From Nocardia alni (GTDB taxonomy: Bacteria; Actinomycetota; Actinomycetes; Mycobacteriales; Mycobacteriaceae), in contig NZ_JAGPOX010000015.1 in assembly GCF_019038435.1 (NCBI RefSeq), forward strand, positions 1 through 64,000: DNA of 64,000 bases, in the 5' to 3' direction. Made by a program: the position numbers and the translations under genes. The notes below the pieces were generated by a model. The model was given only the letters and a program-made list of their open reading frames with translations. It was not told the DNA's origin and made no database searches. Shown in pieces: positions 1 to 11,907 of the stretch. Positions within the stretch are counted from its first letter, which is position 1. Every line of letters begins with the position of its first letter.

Positions 1-3000
1 CTGGTACGGAGGGGGCCGGGGCGTTGGTGCATCCGGGGTATGGATTCCTCAGTGAGAGTGCCGATTTCGCGCAGGAGTGCGCGAAGGCCGGGTTGGTTTT
101 CGTGGGTCCGGATCCGCAGGTGTTGCGGGTCTTCGGCGATAAGGTGGCCGCGCGTGCTGCGGCCGAGCTGGCCGGGGTCGGGGTGATCGCGGCTACCTCC
201 GCGTTGACGGTCGCCGAGGCGCTCGAGGCGATCACGGCGTTGTTGGCCGCGAATCCGGATGGGGTGATGGTCAAGGCCAGTGCGGGTGGTGGCGGGCGCG
301 GTATGCGGGTGGTGCACGATCCCGCGGAGATCACCGAGGCGTACGAGCAGTGCCGGGCCGAGGCGCGGGTGGGTTTCGGGGACGACACGGTGTACGCCGA
401 GGCGCTGGTGACCGGTGCGCGGCATATCGAGGTGCAGATCGTGGCCGATGGTGAGCGCGCGATCGCGTTGGGTGATCGGGATTGTAGTGTGCAGCGTCGT
501 CGGCAGAAAATGATCGAGGTGGCGCCGGCGCCGAATCTTCCTGCGGCGGTGCGGGAACGGTTGCATCGCGATGCGGTGGCGATCGCGGAGTCGGTGGGAT
601 GTCGCGGGGTGATCACCGTCGAATTCCTCGTTCGTGATGATCGGACCTGGTTCCTCGAGGTCAATCCGCGCCTCCAGGTCGAGCACACCGTCACCGAGGA
701 GGTGACCGGTGTCGACCTGGTGACGATCCAGTTCCGGCTGGCGCTCGGAGAGAGCCTCGCCGACCTGGACCTGCCCGTGGGATCTCGCGGGTATGCGATC
801 CAGGCTCGTGTGAACGCCGAAATCATCAGCGCGGCAGGCGACCCTCTGCCCAGCACGGGTGTGCTCACCCAGTTCGCCTCGCCCACCGGATCCGGGGTTC
901 GCGTGGATACCGCCGCCCATCCCGGCATGCGGCAGAGCGCTCGCTTCGATTCACTGCTTGCCAAGATCATCGCCCGGGGATCGTCGTATCCGGCCGCGCT
1001 GCAACGCTGTTCGGATGCGCTCGGGGAGACCGCGATCGTCGGCGTCGACACGAATATCGCGGTGTTGCGGGCGATTCTGGACACGCTGCCACGGACCGAT
1101 CCGGTCGATACCTCCTGGTTCGAGCGCAATCTCGATGAATTGCTCACTCACGCAGCAGAATACGGGCGCTTTCTGGCTGAATCGCCCGATACCCCGCCGA
1201 ATCCGTCCGGGGTTGCGGATGATCCTGAGCACGCCACGACCGAGCCTGGTGGGGGCAGCGGACTCGGCAATAGGGGAACGCGTGCTGACGAATCCACTGC
1301 CGATACGCATTCGGTGATCGGGGCTCGTGGAGCGGCGGATACTGACGTCGTGGTGACGCCTCCGAGGTCGGCGGTGCCCGACGAGGATGAGCGGGCGCTG
1401 CGGACGCCTATGGGGGCGACCGTGGTGAGTCTGACCGCGCCCGGTGTGGTGCTTGCTCCCGGGGCGGAAGTTGTTGTGCTCGAGGCGATGAAGATGCAGC
1501 ATGTGCTGCGGGCCGAGGGTGCGTTGCGGGTGGTGCGGCATCTCGTCGCGCCCGGCGATGTGGTCGATCCACATGATCCGCTGTTGGTCTGGGTCGATGC
1601 TGAGCACGACGGGGAGGAGGTCGCGGCGGCGGAGGTGGATCTGGATGCCGAGCGAGATGATCTGGCCGAGGTGCGGGGACGGCATGAAACCGCCGGGGAT
1701 GCGGTGCGGGTCGAGGCGGTGGCCAAGCGACATCGGTTGGGGCGGCGCACCGCTCGTGAGAACATCGGCGATCTGGTCGATGACGGCAGTTTCGTCGAGT
1801 ACGGCTCGCTGATGGTCGCGGCGCAACGAGCGCGGCGCAGTGCCGAGGATCTGATCGCCAACACCCCGGCCGACGGGCTGGTCGCGGGGGTCTCGACGAT
1901 CAATGCCGACCGTTTCGGGCAGGAGCGGGCGCGGGCGGTGGTGATGTCGTACGACTACACCGTGCTGGCCGGCACCCAGGGGGTGCGCAACCACGCCAAG
2001 ACCGACCGGATGTTGCACTTGGCGCACGAACAGCGCCTGCCGGTGGTGTTCTTCACCGAAGGCGGCGGCGGGCGGCCTGGTGACACCGACCACGGCGGCA
2101 TCTCGGGGCTGGATGTGACCACGTTCCGTGTGATGGGCGGGCTGTCGGGTCGAGTGCCGCTGATCGGCATCGTGTCCGGCCGGTGTTTCGCCGGAAACGC
2201 GGCGCTGCTGGGAATGTGCGACGTGGTGATCGCGACCCCCGACGCCAATATCGGCATGGGCGGGCCGGCAATGATCCAGGGCGGCGGCCTGGGCGTCTAC
2301 GCACCGGAGGACATCGGCCCGATCGAGGTGCAGCGCCGCAATGGGGTCGTTCATCTGGTGGCCGCCGACGAGGCCGAGGCCGTCGCGCTGGCCCGCGGCT
2401 ATCTGTCGTATTTCCAAGGCGTTCTGGATGATTGGAAAGACCCCGATCCTCGGCTGGCGCGGCATGTGGTGCCGCGGAATCGATTGCGAGCCTTCGATAT
2501 CCGAGCGGCGATCGAGGCCGTCGCCGATATCGGTTCGGTGCTGGAGCTGCGCCGCGACTGGGGCGTCGGCGTGGTGACCGCCCTGGTTCGAGTGCAGGGC
2601 CGGCCGTTCGGATTGATCGCCAATGACTGCCATCATCTCGGCGGCGCGATCGACGCACCCGCCGCCGACAAGCTGAGCGCATTTCTGCGATTGTGTGAGG
2701 CGCACGGACTGCCGATCGTATCGCTGTGTGACACACCGGGTTTCATGGTGGGGCCGGATGCGGAGAAGGATGCGACGGTCACCCGGTTCAGTCGGTTGTT
2801 CATCGATGCGGCCGCGCTGAGCGTCCCATTCGGCACCGTGATCGTGCGCAAGGGGTATGGGCTCGGCGCACAGGCTATGGCGGCCGGATCGTTTCGTGCG
2901 CCGCGTTTCGTCGTCGCCTGGCCCACCGGCGAAGTCGGCGGTATGGGGCTGGAAGGCGCTGTGCGGCTCGGATTTTCGAAGGAGCTGGCCGCCATCGAGG

Positions 3001-3146
3001 ATCCGCAGGCACGGCAGTCGGCCTATGAAAGCCTCGTCGAGGCGGCCTACGAGAGCGGCAAGGCGTTGACCGCGGCGACTGTCGGCGAATTGGATGACGT
3101 CATCGATCCGGCGGATACTCGCCGCTGGATTGCGACGCTGCGGTGA
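1..3146 (+). CDS. Single-chain biotin-dependent acyl-CoA carboxylase (BC-BCCP-CT), 5' partial
   Basis: Carboxylates an acyl-CoA using ATP, bicarbonate and protein-bound biotin. The frame is open from the first bases, so about 70 N-terminal residues lie outside the window; the TTG at 24 falls inside the conserved VHPGYGFLSE motif and is not a start. Domain order: ATP-grasp biotin carboxylase (KASAGGGGRGM near nt 270, EVNPRLQVEHTVTEE near nt 660), a variable linker, a biotinyl domain with EAMKM near nt 1485 (biotin on the Lys), then a full carboxyltransferase half (GFMVGPDAEKDA near nt 2740). All three activities in one chain of about 120 kDa match the long-chain acyl-CoA carboxylases known from mycobacteria rather than split Acc subunits. 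Substrate chain length cannot be read from sequence. Convergent with sdhB. Confidence 0.93.
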   Translation, partial: GTEGAGALVHPGYGFLSESADFAQECAKAGLVFVGPDPQVLRVFGDKVAARAAAELAGVGVIAATSALTVAEALEAITALLAANPDGVMVKASAGGGGRGMRVVHDPAEITEAYEQCRAEARVGFGDDTVYAEALVTGARHIEVQIVADGERAIALGDRDCSVQRRRQKMIEVAPAPNLPAAVRERLHRDAVAIAESVGCRGVITVEFLVRDDRTWFLEVNPRLQVEHTVTEEVTGVDLVTIQFRLALGESLADLDLPVGSRGYAIQARVNAEIISAAGDPLPSTGVLTQFASPTGSGVRVDTAAHPGMRQSARFDSLLAKIIARGSSYPAALQRCSDALGETAIVGVDTNIAVLRAILDTLPRTDPVDTSWFERNLDELLTHAAEYGRFLAESPDTPPNPSGVADDPEHATTEPGGGSGLGNRGTRADESTADTHSVIGARGAADTDVVVTPPRSAVPDEDERALRTPMGATVVSLTAPGVVLAPGAEVVVLEAMKMQHVLRAEGALRVVRHLVAPGDVVDPHDPLLVWVDAEHDGEEVAAAEVDLDAERDDLAEVRGRHETAGDAVRVEAVAKRHRLGRRTARENIGDLVDDGSFVEYGSLMVAAQRARRSAEDLIANTPADGLVAGVSTINADRFGQERARAVVMSYDYTVLAGTQGVRNHAKTDRMLHLAHEQRLPVVFFTEGGGGRPGDTDHGGISGLDVTTFRVMGGLSGRVPLIGIVSGRCFAGNAALLGMCDVVIATPDANIGMGGPAMIQGGGLGVYAPEDIGPIEVQRRNGVVHLVAADEAEAVALARGYLSYFQGVLDDWKDPDPRLARHVVPRNRLRAFDIRAAIEAVADIGSVLELRRDWGVGVVTALVRVQGRPFGLIANDCHHLGGAIDAPAADKLSAFLRLCEAHGLPIVSLCDTPGFMVGPDAEKDATVTRFSRLFIDAAALSVPFGTVIVRKGYGLGAQAMAAGSFRAPRFVVAWPTGEVGGMGLEGAVRLGFSKELAAIEDPQARQSAYESLVEAAYESGKALTAATVGELDDVIDPADTRRWIATLR

Positions 3147-3150
3147 ACCA

Positions 3151-3186
3151 CGGCCCCGACACAGTGATCCGTTGGGTGTGGGGCCG
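3151..3186. terminator. Hairpin between convergent genes
   Basis: CGGCCCC-g-ACAC pairs with GTGTGGGGCCG across a short loop, with one bulged G. It lies in the 51-nt gap between the stop codons of the carboxylase and sdhB, so it can serve both strands. No T-tract follows, which is usual in high-GC actinobacteria. Confidence 0.55.
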
Positions 3187-3197
3187 GGCCGATCGGG

Positions 3198-3941
3198 TCA
3201 GCGGTGCTTCCTGGCCGCGCGTAGGAAGTCGGCGTTCAGACGGCCGATGACGTCCTGGGGGATTTCCTTCGGGCACGCGGCGGTGCATTCGCCGGTGTTG
3301 GTGCAGCCGCCGAAGCCCAGCTCGTCGTGGGCCTCGAGCATGGCGACCACGCGGGAATAGCGTTCGGGCTGGCCTTGCGGGAGAAGGCCCAGGTGGGTGA
3401 CCTTGGCGGCGGTGAACAGCATGGCCGAACCGTTGGGGCAGGCGGCCACGCAGGCGCCGCAGCCGATGCATTCGGCGGCTTGGAATGCGTCGTCGGCGTC
3501 GGGTTTGGGCACGGGAATCGAATGGGCCTCGGGCGCGGTGCCGGTCGGTGCGGTGATGTAGCCGCCGGCTCGGATGATGGTGTCGAAGGCCGAGCGGTCG
3601 ACCACTAGATCCTTGACGACGGGAAATGCCCTGGCACGCCAAGGTTCTACGGTGATGGTCTCGCCGTCGGAGAACTTGCGCATATGCAATTGGCAGGTGG
3701 TCGTTGCCTTTTCGGGGCCGTGCGGTGTTCCGTCGATGACCAGTGAGCACATGCCGCAGATGCCCTCGCGGCAGTCGTGGTCGAAGGCGACGGGCTCCTC
3801 GCCCTCGCGCGTGAGTCGCTCGTTGAGGACGTCGAGCATCTCCAGAAACGAAGCGTCGGGGGAGATTTCGACCGGATAGTCGACCAGCCTGCCCGGAGTC
3901 CGCGGTCCATGTTGACGCCAGATGCGCAGTGTGAGCTTCAC
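3198..3941 (-). CDS. sdhB: Succinate dehydrogenase / fumarate reductase iron-sulfur subunit
   Basis: Carries electrons from the flavoprotein to the membrane quinone site. The 247-aa protein has the three expected cluster motifs: a ferredoxin-type [2Fe-2S] set ([11 protein letters not shown] with a later Cys at TTTCQ), then [12 protein letters not shown] for [4Fe-4S], and [12 protein letters not shown] for the third cluster. Start is GTG, preceded by GGAG about 6 nt away, 9 nt after the sdhA stop. It is last in the sdhCAB operon. Length and the three-gene C-A-B order match mycobacterial Sdh1 (Rv0249c-Rv0247c) rather than the four-subunit enzyme; that assignment is from recalled family knowledge. 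Confidence 0.95.
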   Translation of the reverse strand: MKLTLRIWRQHGPRTPGRLVDYPVEISPDASFLEMLDVLNERLTREGEEPVAFDHDCREGICGMCSLVIDGTPHGPEKATTTCQLHMRKFSDGETITVEPWRARAFPVVKDLVVDRSAFDTIIRAGGYITAPTGTAPEAHSIPVPKPDADDAFQAAECIGCGACVAACPNGSAMLFTAAKVTHLGLLPQGQPERYSRVVAMLEAHDELGFGGCTNTGECTAACPKEIPQDVIGRLNADFLRAARKHR

Positions 3942-3950
3942 GGCTGCTCC

Positions 3951-5882
<1,932 letters not shown>

Positions 5883-5884
5883 GA

Positions 5885-6577
5885 CTATTTCACCCATCCG
5901 ACGGTGACAGAGATCGGGACGGCCAGGAAGCCGATGACCAGCAGCGTCGAGACGACGGCCGCGAGCAGGTTGTAGCCGGTGGCGTTGCGGCCGTTGAGCA
6001 GGCCGAGAGTCTGTGCCGCACTGCGGATTCCGTGTCGCAGGTGCACGCCCACCAGGACCACGGCCACGACGTAGAACAGCGTGATGTACCACCGCGACGG
6101 CGTGAAATCGGCGACGACCTTGGCGTACGGCGTCGCCCCGCCACCGGCCGGGTTCACCGCGCCGACGGTCAGGTCCAGCAGATGCCAGACGATGAACACC
6201 GCGATGACGATTCCGCCGTATCGCATGGTGTGCACGGCATAACCGCTGGCGTGCGATTTCTTGCGGGCCGCGTATTTGACCGGCCTGGCCAGGTGCGCCG
6301 TGCGAGCCAGGGACACCGCCGACCACATGTGCCCGATCACGCTCGCGGTCAGCACGATCTCGATTCCGGTCAGCAACCATCGGTGCGGCAACGCGGGTTC
6401 GCCTATCGTGCGCAGCCAGGCGGCGTACTGGTCATAGTCGGACGCCCCCAGGAAGATCTTCAGATTCCCGGCCATGTGGGCGACCAGGTACAGCACGAGA
6501 ATGCCGCCGGTCACCGCCATCACGGCCTTTTTGCCGACCGTCGAGCGATACGGCGTAGAGAGTGCGAGAGCCACCAC
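5885..6577 (-). CDS. sdhC: Succinate dehydrogenase cytochrome b membrane anchor
   Basis: Anchors SdhAB to the membrane and carries haem and the quinone site. The 230-aa protein has five hydrophobic helices, as in the single-anchor (Bacillus/mycobacterial Sdh1) type. Histidines suited to axial haem ligation sit in helices: [35 protein letters not shown] and [10 protein letters not shown]. The first gene of sdhCAB; start is GTG at 6577 or the adjacent GTG at 6574, with only a weak ribosome site. A short inverted repeat (CCGGA, 7 nt, TCCGG) lies immediately upstream. Confidence 0.92.
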   Translation of the reverse strand: MVALALSTPYRSTVGKKAVMAVTGGILVLYLVAHMAGNLKIFLGASDYDQYAAWLRTIGEPALPHRWLLTGIEIVLTASVIGHMWSAVSLARTAHLARPVKYAARKKSHASGYAVHTMRYGGIVIAVFIVWHLLDLTVGAVNPAGGGATPYAKVVADFTPSRWYITLFYVVAVVLVGVHLRHGIRSAAQTLGLLNGRNATGYNLLAAVVSTLLVIGFLAVPISVTVGWVK

Positions 6578-6763
6578 CGGAAAATATGTCCGGGCCGCTC
6601 ACCCGGTCCAAGTCCACGGCGATCTGGTGTCGATGGCTTCAGCCTATGGAGCGAGCTATGGCGGGAATTACTACAACGTGTAGAGGATTCGCCGCGTGAG
6701 GCGGTTCACAGGGGGACCACGTGGAATCGAAGTGCGTGATTCCATGGTCATACGCTATCGACT

Positions 6764-7723
6764 GTGCAGTTGCAGCAGTTGTCGTACTTCCTGGCCGTGG
6801 CGCGGACCAGGCACTTCACCCGGGCGGCCGAGGCGGTGGGCGTCGCGCAGCCCTCGCTGTCCAAACAGATCCAGGCGCTCGAGACCGAACTGGGCGCCGC
6901 GCTGTTCAGCCGCGCGCGGGGCAACATCACCCTCACCCCGGCCGGTGAAGCGCTGCTTCCGCTCGCCAACCGGATCCTCGCCGACGTGGACACCGCACGG
7001 CTCGAGGTGCAGGAACTCGCCGGGCTGCGGCGCGGCCGAGTCCGGCTCGGGGCAACCCCGTCGCTGTGCGCCGGACTGGTGGCCGACACCCTGCGGCGTT
7101 TCCGCGACACCTACCCCGGGATCAGGCTGGTGGTGGAGGAGGGCGGCTCCCGCGACCTGGTGCGGGATCTCACCAGGGGTGAGCTCGACCTGGCCCTGGT
7201 GATCCTGCCGCTGGCCACCGACACGCCCCTGGCCACCACCCCGATCCTGCACGAAAACCTCGCGGTCGCCGCGCGGGTGGACGACCACTCCCTGCCGGAC
7301 CGGCCCCACCTGCGCATCACCGACCTGCGGGACCGCCCGCTGGTGATGTTCCGGCCCGGATACGACCTGCGCGAGGCGACGATCGCGGCCTGCCGCCATG
7401 CCGGATTCGAACCCCGCTTCGCGGTCGAGGGCGGGGAGATGGACGCGGTCCTGCGGTTCGTGGAGGTCGGGCTCGGTGTGGCGGTCGTCCCGAGCATGGT
7501 CCTGGCCGGACGTCCGGGACTGCGCGGCACGCCGTTATCGCTGGACGGGCACGATTCGGGCACTCTGCGCCGCACGGTCGCGCTCGCCCATCGCAAGGAC
7601 GTCGCACCGACCCACGCCGCCACCGCTTTTCGCGCGACGCTGGAGAACTTCCTGCGCGCCGCGACCGCCGATCACAGCCTCCCGCCGGGCGTCGAAACCC
7701 TCCTCGACCCGACAGTTCGCTGA
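6764..7723 (+). CDS. LysR-family transcriptional regulator, divergent from sdhCAB
   Basis: A 319-aa LysR regulator: N-terminal winged helix-turn-helix (residues about 1-60; HFTRAAEAVGVAQPSLSKQI) and a periplasmic-binding-protein-like effector domain (from about residue 90, RGRVRLGATPS). GTG start at 6764. It is transcribed away from sdhC with a 186-bp gap, the standard arrangement for a LysR protein controlling its neighbour and itself, so control of sdhCAB is the natural inference. The ligand is unknown. A strong hairpin follows the stop codon. Confidence 0.9.
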   Translation: MQLQQLSYFLAVARTRHFTRAAEAVGVAQPSLSKQIQALETELGAALFSRARGNITLTPAGEALLPLANRILADVDTARLEVQELAGLRRGRVRLGATPSLCAGLVADTLRRFRDTYPGIRLVVEEGGSRDLVRDLTRGELDLALVILPLATDTPLATTPILHENLAVAARVDDHSLPDRPHLRITDLRDRPLVMFRPGYDLREATIAACRHAGFEPRFAVEGGEMDAVLRFVEVGLGVAVVPSMVLAGRPGLRGTPLSLDGHDSGTLRRTVALAHRKDVAPTHAATAFRATLENFLRAATADHSLPPGVETLLDPTVR

Positions 7724-7726
7724 TTC

Positions 7727-7759
7727 CCGCAGCGAGGATTACAGCGAAGCTCGCTGCGG
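7727..7759 (+). terminator. Hairpin terminator after the LysR gene
   Basis: Perfect 10-bp arms CCGCAGCGAG and CTCGCTGCGG with a 13-nt loop start 3 nt after the LysR stop and end 22 nt before the next ATG. No T-tract. It separates the regulator from the DUF885 gene. Confidence 0.6.
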
Positions 7760-7781
7760 CGCCGAGACGAACGAGGTAACA

Positions 7782-9464
7782 ATGGCGTCCATGGTTGCCG
7801 AGACATCACCGCGCATGATCGCCGATCGATACGTCGAGTCGATCGCCCAGCTGGATCCGCTCATCGCTGTGTCGCTGGGATTGGGTGATCCCGCCGATGA
7901 TCGGCTGCCGGACTACTCTCCCGCGGGTTACGACGCCACCGCCGGGCAGGCCCGTAAGACTCTGGCCGAGCTGGACGCGGCCGAGGTCGCCGACGACCCC
8001 GGCGAACAGCGATGTGCGAGTCTGCTGCGTGAACGCCTGACGGCCGAACTTGCGGTGCACGATGCCGGTGAGCACTTCCGCTCGATCCGAAACATCATGT
8101 CGCCCTTGGACGAGTTGCGGTCGATCTTCATGACGCTGCCCACCGAGACGCGAGAGGACTGGCGCAACATCAGCGCGCGGCTGGCGCGGATGCCCGAGGC
8201 CGTGCAGCGGTACAACGACACGCTGGTCGCCGGAGTCGGGCAGGGGCTGTTGTCCGCGCCCCGGCAGGTCACCACGGTGATCGAGCAGTTGGGCGCATGG
8301 CTGGAGGGCGACCGGCCCGGTGGGTGGTTCGGTGAATTCATCTCTCCCGCACCGGAATCCATGCGTTCGGAGCTGGAAGTCGGTGCGGTGGCCGCGGCCG
8401 GTGCGGTCGCCGGGATCCGTGACTGGTTGCGCACGGACTATCTGCCTGCCGCCGCCGAGGTCCCGGACGCGGCCGGCGAGGAACGCTATAGCCGCTGGGT
8501 GCGGTATTGGCTCGGCGCGGATCTGGATCTGCGGGACACCTACGAGTGGGGCTGGGAACAATTCCACGACCTGTCCGCGCAGATGCGCGGTGAGGCGCAG
8601 CGGGTTCTCCCCGGGGCGACGCCGAGCGAGGCGATGCGCTGGCTGGAGACCGACGGTCCGGCAATCGAGGGCGTCGAGCAGACGCGAATCTGGTTGCAGG
8701 CGCTCATGGATCGCGCCGTCGCCGATCTCGACGGTACTCATTTCGATCTGGCGGATCAGATCAAACGAGTGGAGTCGAGGATCGCCCCGGCCGGATCGGC
8801 AGCGGCCCCGTACTACACCGCACCCTCGCTCGACTTCTCCCGTCCGGGCCGCACCTGGTTGCCCACCCTGGGGCGCGACCGATTCCCGGTCTGGGATTTG
8901 GTGTCGACCTGGTACCACGAGGGCGTGCCCGGGCATCATCTGCAACTGGCGCAATGGAATTACCGCGCCGATTCGCTCTCGAAGTATCAGGTGAGCCTGG
9001 GTGGGGTGAGCGCGAACCTGGAGGGCTGGGCGCTGTATGCCGAGCGGCTGATGGATGAACTCGGCTATCTCACCGATCCCGGTCAGCGCCTGGGCTATTT
9101 GAACGCGCAGATGCTGCGCGCGTTGCGCGTCGTCCTCGATATCGGCATGCACCTGGAACTCGATTTTCCCGGCCACTCCCCGTATCTGCCCGGCGAACCG
9201 ATGCGGCCGGGCCCCGCTCGCGAATTCTTCGGCAGGAACTGCGGTGTGCCCGCCGCGATGCTGGACAGCGAGATAATCCGCTATCTGGGCTGGCCGGGCC
9301 AGGCGATCGGGTACAAGCTCGGTGAACGAGCCTGGCTGCGTGGGCGTGCCGCCGCCGAGGCGGCCGGGGGTGCGGCGTTCGACCTGAAATCCTGGCATAT
9401 GGCCGCGTTGTCCATGGGTTCCCTGGGCCTCGACGATCTGGAGCGTGAACTCGCCAAACTGTGA
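7782..9464 (+). CDS. DUF885-family metallopeptidase-like protein
   Basis: A 560-aa member of the DUF885 family, thought to be zinc peptidases but poorly characterised. The key motif is WYHEGVPGHHLQ (nt about 8912), an HE..PGHH metal site, followed downstream by ANLEGWALYAERL, where the Glu is a probable further ligand. No signal peptide or membrane segment is visible, so a cytoplasmic site is likely. The ATG at 7782 has GAGG about 7 nt upstream; a second ATG lies at 7791. The frame is open upstream into lysR but that extension shows no family features. Physiological substrate unknown. Confidence 0.85.
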   Translation: MASMVAETSPRMIADRYVESIAQLDPLIAVSLGLGDPADDRLPDYSPAGYDATAGQARKTLAELDAAEVADDPGEQRCASLLRERLTAELAVHDAGEHFRSIRNIMSPLDELRSIFMTLPTETREDWRNISARLARMPEAVQRYNDTLVAGVGQGLLSAPRQVTTVIEQLGAWLEGDRPGGWFGEFISPAPESMRSELEVGAVAAAGAVAGIRDWLRTDYLPAAAEVPDAAGEERYSRWVRYWLGADLDLRDTYEWGWEQFHDLSAQMRGEAQRVLPGATPSEAMRWLETDGPAIEGVEQTRIWLQALMDRAVADLDGTHFDLADQIKRVESRIAPAGSAAAPYYTAPSLDFSRPGRTWLPTLGRDRFPVWDLVSTWYHEGVPGHHLQLAQWNYRADSLSKYQVSLGGVSANLEGWALYAERLMDELGYLTDPGQRLGYLNAQMLRALRVVLDIGMHLELDFPGHSPYLPGEPMRPGPAREFFGRNCGVPAAMLDSEIIRYLGWPGQAIGYKLGERAWLRGRAAAEAAGGAAFDLKSWHMAALSMGSLGLDDLERELAKL

Positions 9465-9657
9465 TCATGCCATCGCGATCGCATCCGCGGCGACGCAGCG
9501 CCCGCCCCGGCTCCCCGCGGCGATGAACCGGTGAGAAGGGTTGGGGCCCTGCGACTTGCGTTCGAGTGACGCAAGTGCGGCGACCACATCGGATCCATCC
9601 TCTACCAGCGGGTATAGTACTGCGGTTAACCGTCCGATGAGCAGGTGAGGGCAAGTG

Positions 9658-11907
9658 ATGGCGATGGTGGAAGGTCGCGTCGCCATCGCCGATCGGTTCC
9701 TTCGACTGTGCGGTCGTCTCGTCGCCGTCGGCTACCTCGCCGATCTGGTGCTGATCCTGCCCGATCTGCAAGACCAGGCCGGGGTGGTCTCGGTGTGGTG
9801 GACGCCGTTCGCCCTCGTCGTCGCCTTCGTGCCCGGGCTCGGTGTGGGCGCGTTGAGTTTTCATCGCGATCCGGTGTGGATGCGGCGGGCCGCGGTGCTC
9901 GCGGCGGTGGGCTACCCGGTGACCATCGTGGCGTGGTTGGTCGCGTGGCATGGGGTCGCGCTGCATGCGGATGAGTGGCTGGCCGATATGCCCGCACTGG
10001 CAGGTCTGGCCGCGGCGGTCGTCTGGAGTGCCAGGACGACCCTGCTGATGCTCGCCGTCGACGCGGTGACGGCGACGATAATCAACTACAGCGGCCGGGC
10101 GCCCGAGGTCAACGTGCCCTTCGTGCCCGATCTGCTCTATGCCTACGGCTACAGTGCCCTGTTCGTCGCGGGCGTGCTGATGTTCATCCGAACCGGGCGG
10201 ATACTCGACACGATCCAGACCGATGCCTTCGAGGGCGCGGCCGCGGCGGCGGCCCTTCGCGGTCGCGCGGCCGAACGCGAGCGATTCGCCGCGCTGACCC
10301 ACGACTGGGTGATGTCCACGCTGCTCACCGCGGCGCGTGGCGGCGCCCGGGATACGGTGCGGCGGCAGGCACTGCGCGCGCTGAACTACCTCGACGATCT
10401 CGAGCATCCGTTCGGCAGAACGCTGGACGCACAGGACACCGCCGCTCGATTGAGTGCCGCGGTATCGCATATCGACTCGAACCTGCCGGTCACCGTCGGC
10501 GTCCAGGCCGGCGCCGACCGATGGGGATTCCCCGCCGCGGCGGTGAGCGTCACCGCCGCGGCGACCGGCGAGGCGGTCCGGAACAGCTTGCGGCACGCGG
10601 GATCCGCCGCCCACCGGCACATCGATATTCACATCGACGGCGACGGCTTCCAGGTCGTCGTCGCCGACGATGGCGTCGGCTTCGACACCACCGTGGCCCG
10701 TCCGGACCGGCTCGGCATCGCGGTGAGCATCGAGGCCAGGATGCGACAGCTGGACGGCGGCGCCTCCTCGGTAATCTCCCGGCCCGGCGCGGGGGCCACG
10801 GTCCGGCTGAGCTGGTCGGGCCCGATGATCGATCGCCGCACGGTGCTGGAGGAACACGGCGGGCCGGACGCGAAACCCCCTGCCCCGCTGGGCATGCGAA
10901 CCCTGCTCGGGCTGCGCACACCCGCGGCGTGGGTGATGGTCGGGTGCTTCCTGGTCGCCTACGCCGTCTCTTTCGCCGCAACCCCGGCGCTGTTCTCCGA
11001 TCCGTGGCAGACCGTGGCCTGCCTCGTCCTCACCGCGTGTGCGGCGGGAGCGGTGCTGGCCGTGCCGGGCGACCCGCCGCCGCTCGGGGTGTCACTCGCC
11101 ATCCTCGTGGCGGGCGGTCCGGCGCCGTACGCGATCGTCTCCACCGTGGTATCGATGTCGGACAATACGACCGTGCAGGAGTGGGCGCTCGGCTCGGCCT
11201 CGGCCGTGTGCACCTTCATGTGCCTGCGCGGCCGTGTCGGTCTCGCCTGGCTCGCCATCCTGGTCGTCTTCGCCGAATTCACGATGGCCAACGGCTTGCT
11301 GGCGCACGGCGCACGAGGGTTCGATATCCCTTTTCTCTATCTCGCGCCGCTGCTCGCCGCGACGTTCTTCGCTCGTATCATCCGCCCGGTCGCCAGCACG
11401 ATCCTGGACCTGCGCGAGGAAACCCTGCACCGGATCGCCGCCGAAGCGGCCGACGCGGCGGTCGTCGCCGAGCGAGACCGGCAACTGCATCGGCTCGGCG
11501 CGCTCACCCGGCCCCTGCTGGAACTGCTGGCCGGTCCCGAACCCATCGACGCCATGCGCGACGAGTGCGCACTCCAGGAAGCCGAGTTGCGCGACGCGCT
11601 GCGAGCTCCCCAGCTCGCCCTGCCGCCCGTCGTCGCCGCCGCACGCGCCGCCCGTCGCCGCGGCGTCCAGGTCCTGCTCTACGACGAACACGGACTCGAC
11701 GACGTCACCCCGATCATCCGGCGCCGCGTCCACACGCAGGCCGTCACCGAACTGGACCGCGCCCGAGACGGATCGGTGATCGTCAGGATTCAACGCCCCG
11801 GCCGTCAGCCGCTGGTGACGATCGTCGCCAACGGATCGGACGGCACCCGCCGCGCCGAACTCGACCAGCAGGCCCGGCCGGTGGGCCAGTCCTGGGAATC
11901 CGACTAG
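9658..11907 (+). CDS. Orphan histidine-kinase-like membrane protein with two tandem halves
   Basis: A 749-aa protein. First half: several membrane helices (about residues 10-190), a helical stretch AAERERFAALTHDWVMS that occupies the place of the DHp phospho-acceptor helix, and a HATPase_c domain with an N box (EAVRNSLRHAG), G1 box (VVADDGVGFD) and a glycine-rich loop (SRPGAGATV). Second half: a new membrane block (about residues 430-570) followed by another coiled helical region (AAVVAERDRQLHRL) and a soluble domain without recognisable ATP-binding boxes. This looks like an internal duplication in which the second catalytic domain degenerated. ATG at 9658 is favoured by GAGGG 6 nt upstream; GTG 9655 is the alternative. 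No response regulator lies beside it. Confidence 0.75.
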   Translation: MAMVEGRVAIADRFLRLCGRLVAVGYLADLVLILPDLQDQAGVVSVWWTPFALVVAFVPGLGVGALSFHRDPVWMRRAAVLAAVGYPVTIVAWLVAWHGVALHADEWLADMPALAGLAAAVVWSARTTLLMLAVDAVTATIINYSGRAPEVNVPFVPDLLYAYGYSALFVAGVLMFIRTGRILDTIQTDAFEGAAAAAALRGRAAERERFAALTHDWVMSTLLTAARGGARDTVRRQALRALNYLDDLEHPFGRTLDAQDTAARLSAAVSHIDSNLPVTVGVQAGADRWGFPAAAVSVTAAATGEAVRNSLRHAGSAAHRHIDIHIDGDGFQVVVADDGVGFDTTVARPDRLGIAVSIEARMRQLDGGASSVISRPGAGATVRLSWSGPMIDRRTVLEEHGGPDAKPPAPLGMRTLLGLRTPAAWVMVGCFLVAYAVSFAATPALFSDPWQTVACLVLTACAAGAVLAVPGDPPPLGVSLAILVAGGPAPYAIVSTVVSMSDNTTVQEWALGSASAVCTFMCLRGRVGLAWLAILVVFAEFTMANGLLAHGARGFDIPFLYLAPLLAATFFARIIRPVASTILDLREETLHRIAAEAADAAVVAERDRQLHRLGALTRPLLELLAGPEPIDAMRDECALQEAELRDALRAPQLALPPVVAAARAARRRGVQVLLYDEHGLDDVTPIIRRRVHTQAVTELDRARDGSVIVRIQRPGRQPLVTIVANGSDGTRRAELDQQARPVGQSWESD

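Noticed and set aside
951-2705. Long minus-strand open frame (584 codons) opposite the carboxylase
   Set aside because: Low-complexity His/Arg/Asp-rich translation, antisense to clear carboxylase motifs; an effect of high GC.
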